Origin: an uncultured Lachnospiraceae bacterium
Lineage (GTDB): Bacteria; Bacillota; Clostridia; Lachnospirales; Lachnospiraceae
DNA length: 64,000 bases
Reading direction: 5' to 3'
Assembly: GCA_910578715.1 (NCBI GenBank)
Contig: CAJTRL010000005.1
Coordinates: 1 to 64,000, forward strand
Shown here: one piece after another, positions 47,926 through 56,777 of the stretch
How the letters are laid out: every line of letters starts with the position of its first letter
Position numbering within the stretch: position 1 is the stretch's first letter
Made by a program: the position numbers and the translations under genes
Notes under the pieces: generated by a model
Told to the model about the DNA's origin: nothing
Databases searched by the model: none
The model's input: the letters and a program-made list of their open reading frames with translations, nothing else

Positions 47926-48864
47926 CTATTCTTCCTCTTCCCGTCTCTGCGCGAGGGATTTCTGCACGCGCTGGTACAGTTCCTGTGCCGCGTTGTAACC
48001 CATCTTCTTCTGACGGTGGTTAATCGCTGCGGATTCGCAGATAATTGCAAGATTACGGCCCGGCCTGATTGGAATGTTATGGCAGACTACCTTGTTGCCA
48101 AGATACTCGATATACTCTTCTTCCATTCCGAGCCGGTCATATTCCTTTTCCTTGTCCCAGTCTTCCAGATGAATCACGAGGTCGATATTCTGCGTCTCGC
48201 GGACGCTTGACACACCAAAAAGCGCTTTCACATCGATGATGCCGATGCCGCGCAGCTCTATAAAATGCTTTGTGATATTGGGTGCCGTGCCAATCAGCGT
48301 ATCCGCGCTCACTCTTCTGATTTCCACCACGTCGTCCGTCACAAGGCGGTGTCCTCTCTTAATCAGTTCCAGCGCGGCTTCCGACTTACCGATGCCGCTT
48401 TCTCCGGTAATCAGAACCCCTTCTCCATAAACATCTATCAATACGCCATGAATCGAAATACAGGGGGCAAGCTGTACGTTCAGCCATCGGATAATTTCCG
48501 CCATACAGGCGGATGTCGCCTTGTTACTCATCAGAAGCGGCACATTATATTTGATGGCAGTCTCCCGGAACAGGTCATTCGGATGCAGTTCTCTGCAGAA
48601 AACAATGCCGGGAATCGGATTGTTCAGCAGTTTCTCGTATACCTCCAGCTGTTTTTCTTCATCCAGACCATTCATATAAGAATATTCCACAAATCCGACT
48701 ACCTGTAAACGCGTCGCCTCAAAATGCTCGAAATATCCCGCGAGCTGTAATGCGGGCCGGTTAATATCGGGCTGTGTTATCTTGATTTTGGAAATATCAA
48801 TTTCCGGCGTCAGATTTTCCCATTTCCATTTTTCGATTACCTTTGTCAGACTAATACTTGCCAT
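47926..48864 (-). CDS. hprK: HPr kinase/phosphorylase
   Basis: Bifunctional enzyme that phosphorylates Ser46 of HPr and Crh and removes it again, the sensor of carbon catabolite repression. 312 aa, hexameric in relatives. N-terminal domain, then Walker A LITGESGIGKSEAALELIKR, and the P-loop-proximal VTDDVVEIRRVSADTLIGTA, HFIELRGIGIIDVKALFG motif of the family. RBS GGAGAGGGGTT. Two candidate protein substrates are encoded in this window (11208-11438 and 43649-43906). Confidence 0.96.
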   Translation of the reverse strand: MASISLTKVIEKWKWENLTPEIDISKIKITQPDINRPALQLAGYFEHFEATRLQVVGFVEYSYMNGLDEEKQLEVYEKLLNNPIPGIVFCRELHPNDLFRETAIKYNVPLLMSNKATSACMAEIIRWLNVQLAPCISIHGVLIDVYGEGVLITGESGIGKSEAALELIKRGHRLVTDDVVEIRRVSADTLIGTAPNITKHFIELRGIGIIDVKALFGVSSVRETQNIDLVIHLEDWDKEKEYDRLGMEEEYIEYLGNKVVCHNIPIRPGRNLAIICESAAINHRQKKMGYNAAQELYQRVQKSLAQRREEEE

Positions 48865-48932
48865 AACCCCTCTCCTTTTTCCTGTCTGTTTATAACACTA
48901 TACGCGTGAAGGAAATCTCCGATTTCCTTTGG

Positions 48933-49100
48933 AAAAACAAATGTCTGCTGCGCTGACGCTTGGTTTTCTTTTGCGCAGTGCAGACTCGAAAGCTCGCGCT
49001 TACGCGCTCTTTGTTTGACTTCGTCAAACGCTTTCTCGTTATTCGTGCATGAAAACCAAATGTCTGCTGCGCAGCCGCTTGGTTTTCTTTTGCACGAATA
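48933..49100. repeat. Two related 46-bp repeats able to fold, between uvrC and hprK
   Basis: The 266-bp gap holds two near-copies of a repeat (48933-48978 and 49051-49097) built around AAATGTCTGCTGCGC ... GCTTGGTTTTCTTTTGC. In the second copy the flanks TATTCGTGCA and TGCACGAATA and AAAACC/GGTTTT make a long hairpin. Between them are further dyads (GCGCTTACGCGC, TTTGACTTCGTCAAA). The layout is that of a dispersed intergenic repeat; no gene is coded despite open frames. Confidence 0.65.
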
Positions 49101-49130
49101 CATTGTACCACACTGGGGCTTTGATGGCAA

Positions 49131-50999
49131 TCAGTGGGCGGGGGTGTGGAAAAAATCATAAATCTGGGCGGCGATATGTTCCGGTATTTCCGGCACCTGG
49201 CACAGTTGTGCGGTTTCGGCATTTTTGATGTCTTCTATCGATTTAAAATGCCTCATCAATGCTTTCCGTCTCGCGGGACCGACTCCCGGAATTTCATCCA
49301 GCACCGATTTTACCTGTGCTTTGGAACGAAGCGAACGGTGGTATTCAATCGCAAAACGGTGCGCCTCGTCCTGAATCCGCGTAATCAGTTTAAACCCTTC
49401 GGAATGTGTATCAATCGGAATCTCCACGTTCCGGTAATAAAGTCCCCGCGTCCGGTGATTATCGTCTTTGACCATGCCGCACACGGGTATGTCAATCCGC
49501 AATTCGTCCAATACCTGTAAAGCAACGTTGACCTGTCCCTTTCCACCGTCCATCAGCAGCAAATCCGGGAACTTGGTAAAACTGCCAAACTCTTTGTCGA
49601 TTTCTTTTCTGTCCAGTTCCACGCGCTCTTCCATGCCATGCACAAACCGTCTTGTCAGAACTTCTTTCATGCAGGCATAATCATCTGGCCCGGAAACCGA
49701 CTGTATTTTAAATTTCCGATAATCGCTCCGCTTGGGCTTTCCCTTTTCGTAGACCACCATAGACCCCACATTGGCAAAACCGCTGATATTGGAAATATCG
49801 AAGGCTTCCATGCGGTGAATATTTTCCAGTCCGAGCAGCCCGGCTATTTCCCGAACCGCTCCTATGGTACGCCCTTCTTCTCTCTTAATGCGCTCCTTGT
49901 CCTGGCTTAAGACAAGCTGCGCGTTCTGTGCCGCAAGCTCCACCAGCTTTTCTTTATATCCTTTTCTCGGAACGCGCAGATAAACTCTGCTGCCTTTTCT
50001 TGTACTGAGCCATTTTTCCAGAATTTCGATATCCTCTATCTGTTCCTGAAGCATCAGCTCTTTTGGGATATAAGGCGTTCCCGCATAAAACTGCTTGACA
50101 AAATCCAACAGAATCTGCGCATTATCATAACCCGCCACACGGGTCATATAAAAATGCTCCCGACCGATTAATTTACCGTCCCGCACAAAAAAGACCTGTA
50201 CGACCGCATCGCTCTCATCCTTTGCAAGCGCGATAATATCTTTGTCCTCTCCATCGCTGTCGGTAATCTTCTGTTTCTGCGCCACGCTTTTGACGCTGTT
50301 ATACAAATCCCGGTAACGGATGGCGTCCTCGAAAGCCAGCTGCTCCGAAGCCTCCTGCATTTTCTGCTCCAAATCTTTCAAAACAGGTTTGTAATTTCCG
50401 TTCAGAAAATCCAGCGCCTGTTCCACCCGCTCCCGGTACGCTTCTTTTTCAATATACCCCTGACAGGGCGCAAGGCACTGTTTGATATGATAATTCAGAC
50501 AGGGGCGGTCCAGTCCGATATCCCGCGGCAGTTTCCTGTTACAGGTCCGGAGCTGGTACAGTTTATTCATCAGCTCTATCGTATCTTTGACCGATGCCGC
50601 GCTGGTATAGGGCCCGAAATATTTGGAACGGTCCTTTTTCATCTCTCTGGAAAACAGTATGCGCGGATATTCTTCCCCGACCGTTACCTTGATGAATGGA
50701 TAAGTCTTGTCGTCCTTTAACATCGTGTTATATTTCGGACTATGCTCTTTAATCAGATTATTTTCCAGTACGAGGGCTTCCAGCTCCGAATCCGTCACAA
50801 TATATTCGAACCGGGCAATCTGTTCCACCATTTTGTCAATCTGCGGCCCCCGGCCTACAATTTTCCGAAAATAAGAACGCACGCGATTATGCAGATTGAC
50901 CGCCTTTCCCACATAAATAATCGTATCATCCGCATCGTGCATAATATAGACTCCCGGACTGTTTGGGAGCTTTTTCAGTTCTTCCGTAACATCAAACAT
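49131..50999 (-). CDS. uvrC: Excinuclease ABC subunit C
   Basis: Makes both incisions in nucleotide-excision repair with UvrAB. 622 aa from ATG at 50999 (GTGGAG seven bases before; a GTG four codons upstream is possible). N-terminal GIY-YIG nuclease: PNSPGVYIMHDADDTIIYVG; Cys-rich region LDRPCLNYHIKQCLAPCQGY; UVR helix near DLEQKMQEASEQLAFEDAIRYRDLY; the RNase H-like 5' nuclease domain with FDISNISGFANVGSMVVYE and LLMDGGKGQVNVAL; C-terminal helix-hairpin-helix SVLDEIPGVGPARRKALMRH. Follows ftsH by 61 bp. Confidence 0.97.
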   Translation of the reverse strand: MFDVTEELKKLPNSPGVYIMHDADDTIIYVGKAVNLHNRVRSYFRKIVGRGPQIDKMVEQIARFEYIVTDSELEALVLENNLIKEHSPKYNTMLKDDKTYPFIKVTVGEEYPRILFSREMKKDRSKYFGPYTSAASVKDTIELMNKLYQLRTCNRKLPRDIGLDRPCLNYHIKQCLAPCQGYIEKEAYRERVEQALDFLNGNYKPVLKDLEQKMQEASEQLAFEDAIRYRDLYNSVKSVAQKQKITDSDGEDKDIIALAKDESDAVVQVFFVRDGKLIGREHFYMTRVAGYDNAQILLDFVKQFYAGTPYIPKELMLQEQIEDIEILEKWLSTRKGSRVYLRVPRKGYKEKLVELAAQNAQLVLSQDKERIKREEGRTIGAVREIAGLLGLENIHRMEAFDISNISGFANVGSMVVYEKGKPKRSDYRKFKIQSVSGPDDYACMKEVLTRRFVHGMEERVELDRKEIDKEFGSFTKFPDLLLMDGGKGQVNVALQVLDELRIDIPVCGMVKDDNHRTRGLYYRNVEIPIDTHSEGFKLITRIQDEAHRFAIEYHRSLRSKAQVKSVLDEIPGVGPARRKALMRHFKSIEDIKNAETAQLCQVPEIPEHIAAQIYDFFHTPAH

Positions 51000-51060
51000 T
51001 TTATTCTCCACTTCGCAAATAAGGCAAAGTCTTTTCCTGTTTCAGACTTTGCCTTTCTAT

Positions 51061-53499
51061 TTACTGCTGTTCAGTTCCGCCGTTGTCTGTAAGCGGCTCT
51101 TCCCGTCTCTCTGCCTGTGCCTGCTGTTCTGTCTGCGCTTCGTTTACTTCATGCGCTTCTTCCGACGCCTGCACTTCATTTCCCGTTTCGCCCCGGCCGG
51201 ACAACTGCTCCGTCTCTTCTGCAAGCGTCTGTGAGAAAGCTCTGCCCGCCGCTTCCGGCTCCGCCGGCGATGGCACAGGGCGAAACGCCTCGTTCTGCGG
51301 CGAACCCGTCACAAAGTTCTGCCCCGTGCCCGATGCCACGGGAGTCTGCGGCACATTGGAATGTGAGAAAAGCCCGACATTTGCGCCGTCTGCCCGTGGT
51401 TCTTCCCGATAATATCCCGTCCGGAACTGCGGCATATTAGGGTTCTGCTGCATGTTCTGATTCTGCATCGCGCCCGGATTCTGTGGTGTATTCTGCGCCG
51501 CCGTTTTGGGTTTTTCGGGCGTTTCCTTTTTGTCCTTTTCCTCTTCTTCCGGCTCCGGAATGCCTTTTTCTTTCCGGTATATCTTCATAAACTCCTTGCC
51601 GGTAATCGTCTCTTTTTCAATCAGGTAATCGGCCAGTTTGTCCATGATTTCCCGGTTGGCCTTCAACAGCTTTTTCGCCTGTTTATAACTGTCATGCAGC
51701 ATTTTCATGACTTCCGTATCAATATCCGCTGCCGTTTCCTCCGAACAGGTCAGGGATGCGCTGCCGTCCAGATACTGACTTTCCACCGTCGCAAGGCCCA
51801 TCAGGCCGAATTTTTTGCTCATGCCAAACCGCGTAACCATATTCCGGGCAATACTGGTCGCCTGTTCAATATCGTTAGCGGCTCCCGTCGTTACCGTATC
51901 GAAAACGATTTCCTCCGCCGCACGGCCGCCGAGCAGTCCAACCAGTCTGTCACGCAGCTCCGCCTCGGTATTCAGGTACTTCTCTTCTTCCGGAACGTGC
52001 ATGACATAACCGAGCGCGCCCATCGTCCGGGGAACAATCGTAATTTTCTGTACCGGTTCCGAATTTTTCTGCAAAGCGCTGATAAGCGCATGGCCGACTT
52101 CATGGTAAGACACAATTTTCCGTTCTTCTTTGCTCATGATGCGGTCTTTCTTTTCCTTGCCCACAAGCACCTGTTCCACCGCGTCGAACAGGTCTTTCTG
52201 GCTCACAAATTCTCGTCCCATTTTGACCGCATTAATTGCGGCTTCGTTAATCATATTTGCGAGGTCGGAACCGACCGCGCCGGATGTTGCGAGCGCAATC
52301 TCATCCAAATCTACCGATTCATCCATGAGAACGTCCTTCGCATGTACCTTCAATATTTCTACCCGGCCTTTTAAATCGGGTTTGTCAACAATGATTCTCC
52401 TGTCGAAACGTCCCGGACGCAGCAGCGCCTTATCCAGTATTTCCGGCCGGTTCGTCGCTGCCAGAATAATAATGCCGTTTTTGCCGTCAAAACCGTCCAT
52501 CTCGGAAAGCAGCTGATTTAACGTCTGTTCCCGTTCTTCGTTTCCACCGCCGTATTTGGAATCACGGCTTCTGCCGATGGCGTCGATTTCGTCAATAAAA
52601 ACGATACATGGCGCGTTTTTCTCCGCCTCTTTGAACAGGTCGCGGACACGGGAGGCGCCGACCCCGACATACAATTCGATGAAGTCCGAGCCGGACAGAG
52701 AGAAAAACGGAACATGGGCTTCTCCCGCTACCGCCTTGGCCAGAAGCGTTTTGCCGGTTCCGGGAGGCCCTACAAGCAGCGCGCCTTTAGGCAGCCTTGC
52801 GCCGATTTTGGAATATTTCCCCGGATTATGCAGAAAATCCACCACTTCTACAAGGGATTCCTTCGCTTCGTCTTCTCCGGCAACGTCCTGAAACGTAATA
52901 CCAGTTTCTTTCTGCACATACACTTTGGCATTGCTTTTCCCGACGCCCATCGGTCCGCCTTTTCCCATCTTACGGAAAAGAAGGCTCAGCAGTCCCCACA
53001 TGAGCAGTATCGGCAGAACATAATAGAGCAGTATCGTAATAATGACGCTGGAGCTGTCCGCCACCTGTTTTTTAATCACAATATCATGCTCTAACAGTCT
53101 CGCGGTCAGTGTATCGTCGTCTTCCATTTTTCCGGTATAATAAGTTGTCCCGCCGCCGTATACATACAGGAACGGATTATTGCTTTCCGTCTGTCTGGGC
53201 TGGATGGTGATGCGGTCGGAATCCACTACGACGCTTTTAATCTCACCTTTCTCCATCATCTCAATAAATTCGTTATAACTGATTTCCTGATTGTTCGAGC
53301 CCGTCATAAATTTCATAAACATGCTGATGCTGAACAATGTAATCAGCGCGGCGATGGCCAGAATAATCAGACTCTGCTTCTTCGGGTCATTTCCGTTTCC
53401 GCCGGGGCCTCCCTGACCGTTTGGGTTGTCCGGTCCCCGGTTTGGGTTATTGCCGCCATTATTATAATTACCATCGTACTGGTTAAGATTTTCATCCAT
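51061..53499 (-). CDS. ftsH: ATP-dependent zinc metalloprotease FtsH
   Basis: Membrane-bound AAA protease. 812 aa from ATG at 53499. Unusual N-terminal tail rich in Asn, Gly and Pro (QYDGNYNNGGNNPNRGPDNP), two membrane spans with a periplasmic-side loop, AAA domain with LLVGPPGTGKTLLAKAVAGE, VFIDEIDAIGRSRDSKYGGG and the SRH region, then zinc protease VSYHEVGHALISALQKN. After about residue 640 there is a long low-complexity tail of Q, P, N and E (QNQNMQQNPNMPQF) that is longer than in Bacillus FtsH. Upstream is a long AT-rich leader towards pyrG, which runs the other way. Confidence 0.95.
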   Translation of the reverse strand: MDENLNQYDGNYNNGGNNPNRGPDNPNGQGGPGGNGNDPKKQSLIILAIAALITLFSISMFMKFMTGSNNQEISYNEFIEMMEKGEIKSVVVDSDRITIQPRQTESNNPFLYVYGGGTTYYTGKMEDDDTLTARLLEHDIVIKKQVADSSSVIITILLYYVLPILLMWGLLSLLFRKMGKGGPMGVGKSNAKVYVQKETGITFQDVAGEDEAKESLVEVVDFLHNPGKYSKIGARLPKGALLVGPPGTGKTLLAKAVAGEAHVPFFSLSGSDFIELYVGVGASRVRDLFKEAEKNAPCIVFIDEIDAIGRSRDSKYGGGNEEREQTLNQLLSEMDGFDGKNGIIILAATNRPEILDKALLRPGRFDRRIIVDKPDLKGRVEILKVHAKDVLMDESVDLDEIALATSGAVGSDLANMINEAAINAVKMGREFVSQKDLFDAVEQVLVGKEKKDRIMSKEERKIVSYHEVGHALISALQKNSEPVQKITIVPRTMGALGYVMHVPEEEKYLNTEAELRDRLVGLLGGRAAEEIVFDTVTTGAANDIEQATSIARNMVTRFGMSKKFGLMGLATVESQYLDGSASLTCSEETAADIDTEVMKMLHDSYKQAKKLLKANREIMDKLADYLIEKETITGKEFMKIYRKEKGIPEPEEEEKDKKETPEKPKTAAQNTPQNPGAMQNQNMQQNPNMPQFRTGYYREEPRADGANVGLFSHSNVPQTPVASGTGQNFVTGSPQNEAFRPVPSPAEPEAAGRAFSQTLAEETEQLSGRGETGNEVQASEEAHEVNEAQTEQQAQAERREEPLTDNGGTEQQ

Positions 53500-53734
53500 C
53501 TTTTTTATTTTTTCCTCTCTCTCAGCCTGCGGCATAGAAACCGCAGTTTTCTCTATCCTTTATTATATGGATTACTTTTTTATAAATCAATAAGGTAATT
53601 ATGAATTTATGAACACAAGTATTAAAGATTTCTAAAGTTTTTTCACAAAATTTACTTTTATGGTAGATTTTTTCCGTATTGGCATTGTATAATGAAATAA
53701 ATAATGTCTGTTGCACAGATTTTATTCGACTCAG

Positions 53735-53800
53735 AGAATCGCTTACAGCGATTCTTCGTAGTTTAGCGCCAATTGAAACGTCAGATTTTTTTATTGGCGC
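53735..53800 (+). promoter_or_regulatory. Two hairpins in the pyrG leader
   Basis: AGAATCGCT-TAC-AGCGATTCT (53735-53755) and GCGCCAAT ... ATTGGCGC (53766-53773 with 53793-53800), the latter enclosing a T7 run. A TATAAT box is at 53688-53693. pyrG of Bacillus is controlled by an attenuator in its leader; whether this one works so is not shown. Confidence 0.4.
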
Positions 53801-53847
53801 ACGAGAACACAGAAGATTTGGCTGAAAGAAAGGCATGGAAGATTGAT

Positions 53848-55455
53848 ATGGCTGTAAAATATGTATTCGTAACGGGCGGTGTCGTTTCCGGACTCGGTAA
53901 GGGTATTACCGCCGCATCCTTAGGCAGATTATTAAAAGCGCGCGGTTACAAGGTAACCATGCAGAAATTCGACCCCTATATCAATATCGACCCGGGAACG
54001 ATGAATCCGATTCAGCATGGCGAGGTATTCGTGACCGAAGACGGAACGGAGACCGATTTGGACCTCGGGCATTATGAGCGGTTTATCGACGAAAATCTCG
54101 ATAAAAATTCAAATGTTACAACAGGAAAAGTGTACTGGTCCGTTCTTCAGAAAGAGCGCCGCGGCGATTACGGCGGCGGGACCGTGCAGGTCATTCCTCA
54201 TATTACCAATGAAATTAAAAGCCGTTTTTACCGTAATTTCACGGATAAAGAAACAAGAATTGCCATCATCGAAGTGGGCGGCACGGTGGGCGATATCGAA
54301 AGCCAGCCTTTCCTGGAATCCATCCGTCAGTTTCAGCATGAAGTGGGCAAAGAAAACGCGATTCTGATTCATGTTACCCTGATTCCCTATCTGCGTGCGT
54401 CTCAGGAAATGAAAACGAAGCCGACACAGGCAAGCGTTAAGGAGCTGCAGGGAATGGGTATCCGGCCCGACATCATCGTATGCCGCAGCGAATACCCGTT
54501 AGACCAGGGATTAAAAGACAAAATTGCGCTGTTTTGTAATGTACCGAACAACCATGTCTTACAAAATCTGGATGTGGAATATTTATATGAGGCGCCTCTG
54601 GCAATGGAAAAAGAGCATCTCGCCCAGGTTGCCTGCGAATGCCTGAATCTGGAATGTCCGGAGCCGGATTTGACCGACTGGAAAATCATGGTGGAATCTC
54701 TGCGGACTCCCACCGATGAAGTTACAATTGCCCTTGTCGGTAAATATACGCAGCTTCATGATGCCTATATCAGTGTCGTGGAAGCCTTAAAGCACGGCGG
54801 CATTTCCAACCGCTGCGTCGTTGACCTGAAATGGGTGGATTCCGAAACGGTCACTGCGGAAAATGTTGCCGACATACTAAGCGGCGTCAACGGCATTCTG
54901 GTTCCCGGCGGTTTTGGCGACAGAGGCATTGAAGGTATGCTCCATGCCATCCGCTATGCGCGGGAAAATAAAATTCCCTATCTGGGGCTTTGTCTTGGCA
55001 TGCAGCTGTCCATTGTGGAATTTGCAAGAACCGTTATCGGATATAACGACGCTCACAGCATCGAGCTTGACCCGTCCACAACGCATCCTGTTATCGCGCT
55101 GATGCCCGACCAGAACGATGTGGAAGATATCGGCGGTACTTTACGTCTCGGCTCCTATCCCTGTGTTCTGGACAAGAACTCCAAAGCATATCAGTTATAC
55201 GGAGAAGAAACGATTCACGAGAGGCACAGGCACCGCTACGAAGTCAACAATGATTATCGTACCGTTCTTTCGGAACACGGCATGAAATTATCAGGTCTTT
55301 CGCCGGATGGACGCATCGTTGAGATGTGCGAGTTACCCGGGCATCCTTTCTTCGTTGCGACACAGGCCCATCCGGAACTGAAATCCAGGCCGAACAGGCC
55401 GCACCCGTTATTCCGCGGTTTTGTTTCCGCCGCTCTGGAACATAAAAAGAGCTGA
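53848..55455 (+). CDS. pyrG: CTP synthase
   Basis: Makes CTP from UTP, ATP and glutamine. 535 aa from ATG at 53848 (GGAAG six bases before; the open frame begins 25 codons earlier, out of family). Synthetase domain: KYVFVTGGVVSGLGKGITAA, YINIDPGTMNPIQHGEVFVT, DLGHYERF and GGTVGDIESQPFLESIRQF. Glutaminase domain: VPGGFGDRGIEGMLHAIRYA, GLCLGMQLSIVEFARTVIG with the catalytic Cys, and the His/Glu in FFVATQAHPELKSRPNRPHP. The only housekeeping gene of this end on plus; a terminator follows. Confidence 0.97.
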   Translation: MAVKYVFVTGGVVSGLGKGITAASLGRLLKARGYKVTMQKFDPYINIDPGTMNPIQHGEVFVTEDGTETDLDLGHYERFIDENLDKNSNVTTGKVYWSVLQKERRGDYGGGTVQVIPHITNEIKSRFYRNFTDKETRIAIIEVGGTVGDIESQPFLESIRQFQHEVGKENAILIHVTLIPYLRASQEMKTKPTQASVKELQGMGIRPDIIVCRSEYPLDQGLKDKIALFCNVPNNHVLQNLDVEYLYEAPLAMEKEHLAQVACECLNLECPEPDLTDWKIMVESLRTPTDEVTIALVGKYTQLHDAYISVVEALKHGGISNRCVVDLKWVDSETVTAENVADILSGVNGILVPGGFGDRGIEGMLHAIRYARENKIPYLGLCLGMQLSIVEFARTVIGYNDAHSIELDPSTTHPVIALMPDQNDVEDIGGTLRLGSYPCVLDKNSKAYQLYGEETIHERHRHRYEVNNDYRTVLSEHGMKLSGLSPDGRIVEMCELPGHPFFVATQAHPELKSRPNRPHPLFRGFVSAALEHKKS

Positions 55456-55486
55456 CCCGGCTCCGGAAGATATGCCTTATCACATA

Positions 55487-55529
55487 AAAAACGGACACAT
55501 ACGCATCGGCTGCGGGTGTGCCCGTTTTT
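55487..55529. terminator. Bidirectional terminator between pyrG and the coiled-coil gene
   Basis: AAAACGGACACAT pairs imperfectly with GTGTGCCCGTTTTT around ACGCATCGGCTGCG, with T-runs on both strands. Confidence 0.8.
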
Positions 55530-55555
55530 CTTATGTTTTTTCCACGATTTCTTCC

Positions 55556-56593
55556 TTACAGAGTATCGTCTATTTTTGCACCTTTGATATCTTCTTCCAG
55601 CAATTTCATTTTCTGAAGCATTGCCTTGATTTCCGTCTGGACTTTGGATGGAAGCGCGGACTGGTTTGTGGAATAAATCTGCGCATCTTCGATGATATCT
55701 GCCTGTTCCCTGGCGTTCTCGCGCTGCTCTTCTTTGATTTCTTCCACATCCCAGTTTTCTTCCTGTTTTATTTCTATTTTTTCCTGAAGCTCTTCTTTCT
55801 CTTCTTTTCTCTCTTCGATTTTTTCTTCCTGTTCTTCCTTTTCTTCGGCTTTTTTCTCCGCTTCTTCCTTCTTCTCTTCCAGTTCTTCCTGAATATGGTC
55901 CTGTGCTTCGCCTGTCAGCATGCCGATTGCTTCTTTGCTGGCCGCCTCGTTTATTTTATCCGCTTCCTGCTGGGCATCCAGCATGTTGTGATGCTTCAGA
56001 TTTTCGAGTTTGACCGCGCGGATGCCTGCGTTTTCTCCTATGATTCCGCTTTCCGCCCTGTCTAATTCAAACTGGTGATAATCCATGCTGTCGTCTATTC
56101 CATGAGCCCGTTCTTCGTATTCGTTCAGCCGGGCCAGGCGTTCTTTTTCTTCCGTCGTCATCACAACGGCCGGGTCCTCCAATGACTGCTGCTGCTTTTT
56201 CAGCAAAGCCTCACGCTCGCCGCTGCCCTCTTCTACGCCGTATTCTTCCATGAGCGCTGCTTTTTTCTCCCGGAGCCCCATTATCGCATCCCGCTCCTTA
56301 GATGCGGCATTTTCATATTCCTGAATACGCATTTTGCTTTCATCAATGCCCATCTGAATTTTTTTATCGCCCAGCCACGCATCGGTTACTACCTTCATCG
56401 CCCGCGCCTGTGCGCGCTGCTTCCGTTTCAGAACGGTGTCCATGTTTCCGTTCAGTTCATTCATATTAATGGAGCCGTTTTTCATGCCCTTCTTCCGGCC
56501 GCTTCTGTTTCCCCTGGCGTCTGCGCGCGCCTGGGCATTCGCATTCTGGTGCACCATCCTGTTATTTCTGGTTCCCGCTAACTGCATCGCCAT
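55556..56593 (-). CDS. Charged coiled-coil protein of unknown function
   Basis: 345 aa from ATG at 56593, which follows a strong AGGGAGGTTGATAAC; the open frame continues upstream another 46 codons (with GYGKTDFANEVTRW), possible but unsupported by a ribosome site. The N-terminus is basic (RNNRMVHQNANAQARADARG), the centre is a Glu/Lys/Gln coiled coil, and residues about 235-300 are extremely charged (EELEEKKEEAEKKAEEKEEQ). The C-terminus ends in another helix (MKLLEEDIKGAKIDD). No membrane span or signal. I do not recognise a named family. Related proteins with this charge pattern occur in Lachnospiraceae. It lies between pyrG and cardiolipin synthase. Confidence 0.7.
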   Translation of the reverse strand: MAMQLAGTRNNRMVHQNANAQARADARGNRSGRKKGMKNGSINMNELNGNMDTVLKRKQRAQARAMKVVTDAWLGDKKIQMGIDESKMRIQEYENAASKERDAIMGLREKKAALMEEYGVEEGSGEREALLKKQQQSLEDPAVVMTTEEKERLARLNEYEERAHGIDDSMDYHQFELDRAESGIIGENAGIRAVKLENLKHHNMLDAQQEADKINEAASKEAIGMLTGEAQDHIQEELEEKKEEAEKKAEEKEEQEEKIEERKEEKEELQEKIEIKQEENWDVEEIKEEQRENAREQADIIEDAQIYSTNQSALPSKVQTEIKAMLQKMKLLEEDIKGAKIDDTL

Positions 56594-56777
56594 GTTATCA
56601 ACCTCCCTGTTATTCTCCCGCTCCACCCGTTCTTTGGGCCAGCGCGTTACTTCGTTGGCAAAATCCGTTTTGCCATATCCGCTTATCGTATATATCGGCC
56701 TCCACGGACCGATTCTTAACAAAATGCCCAAAAATGTTGTGAAACGGCTCTTTTACGCCATTAACGTATTCGAGGAC

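Noticed and set aside
48846..49222. Peptide frames with repeated KENQ.. AQQTF text between hprK and uvrC
   Set aside because: They come from the two copies of the 46-bp repeat and lack start signals, so they are repeat translation, not genes.
53641..53700. Reiterative-transcription attenuator start (GGGC-type) for pyrG
   Set aside because: No GGGC or similar run is seen at the expected start point after the TATAAT box.
53535..53836. Small minus-strand frame overlapping the ftsH/pyrG divergent leader
   Set aside because: AT-rich leader with promoter and hairpins; no ribosome site or conservation visible.
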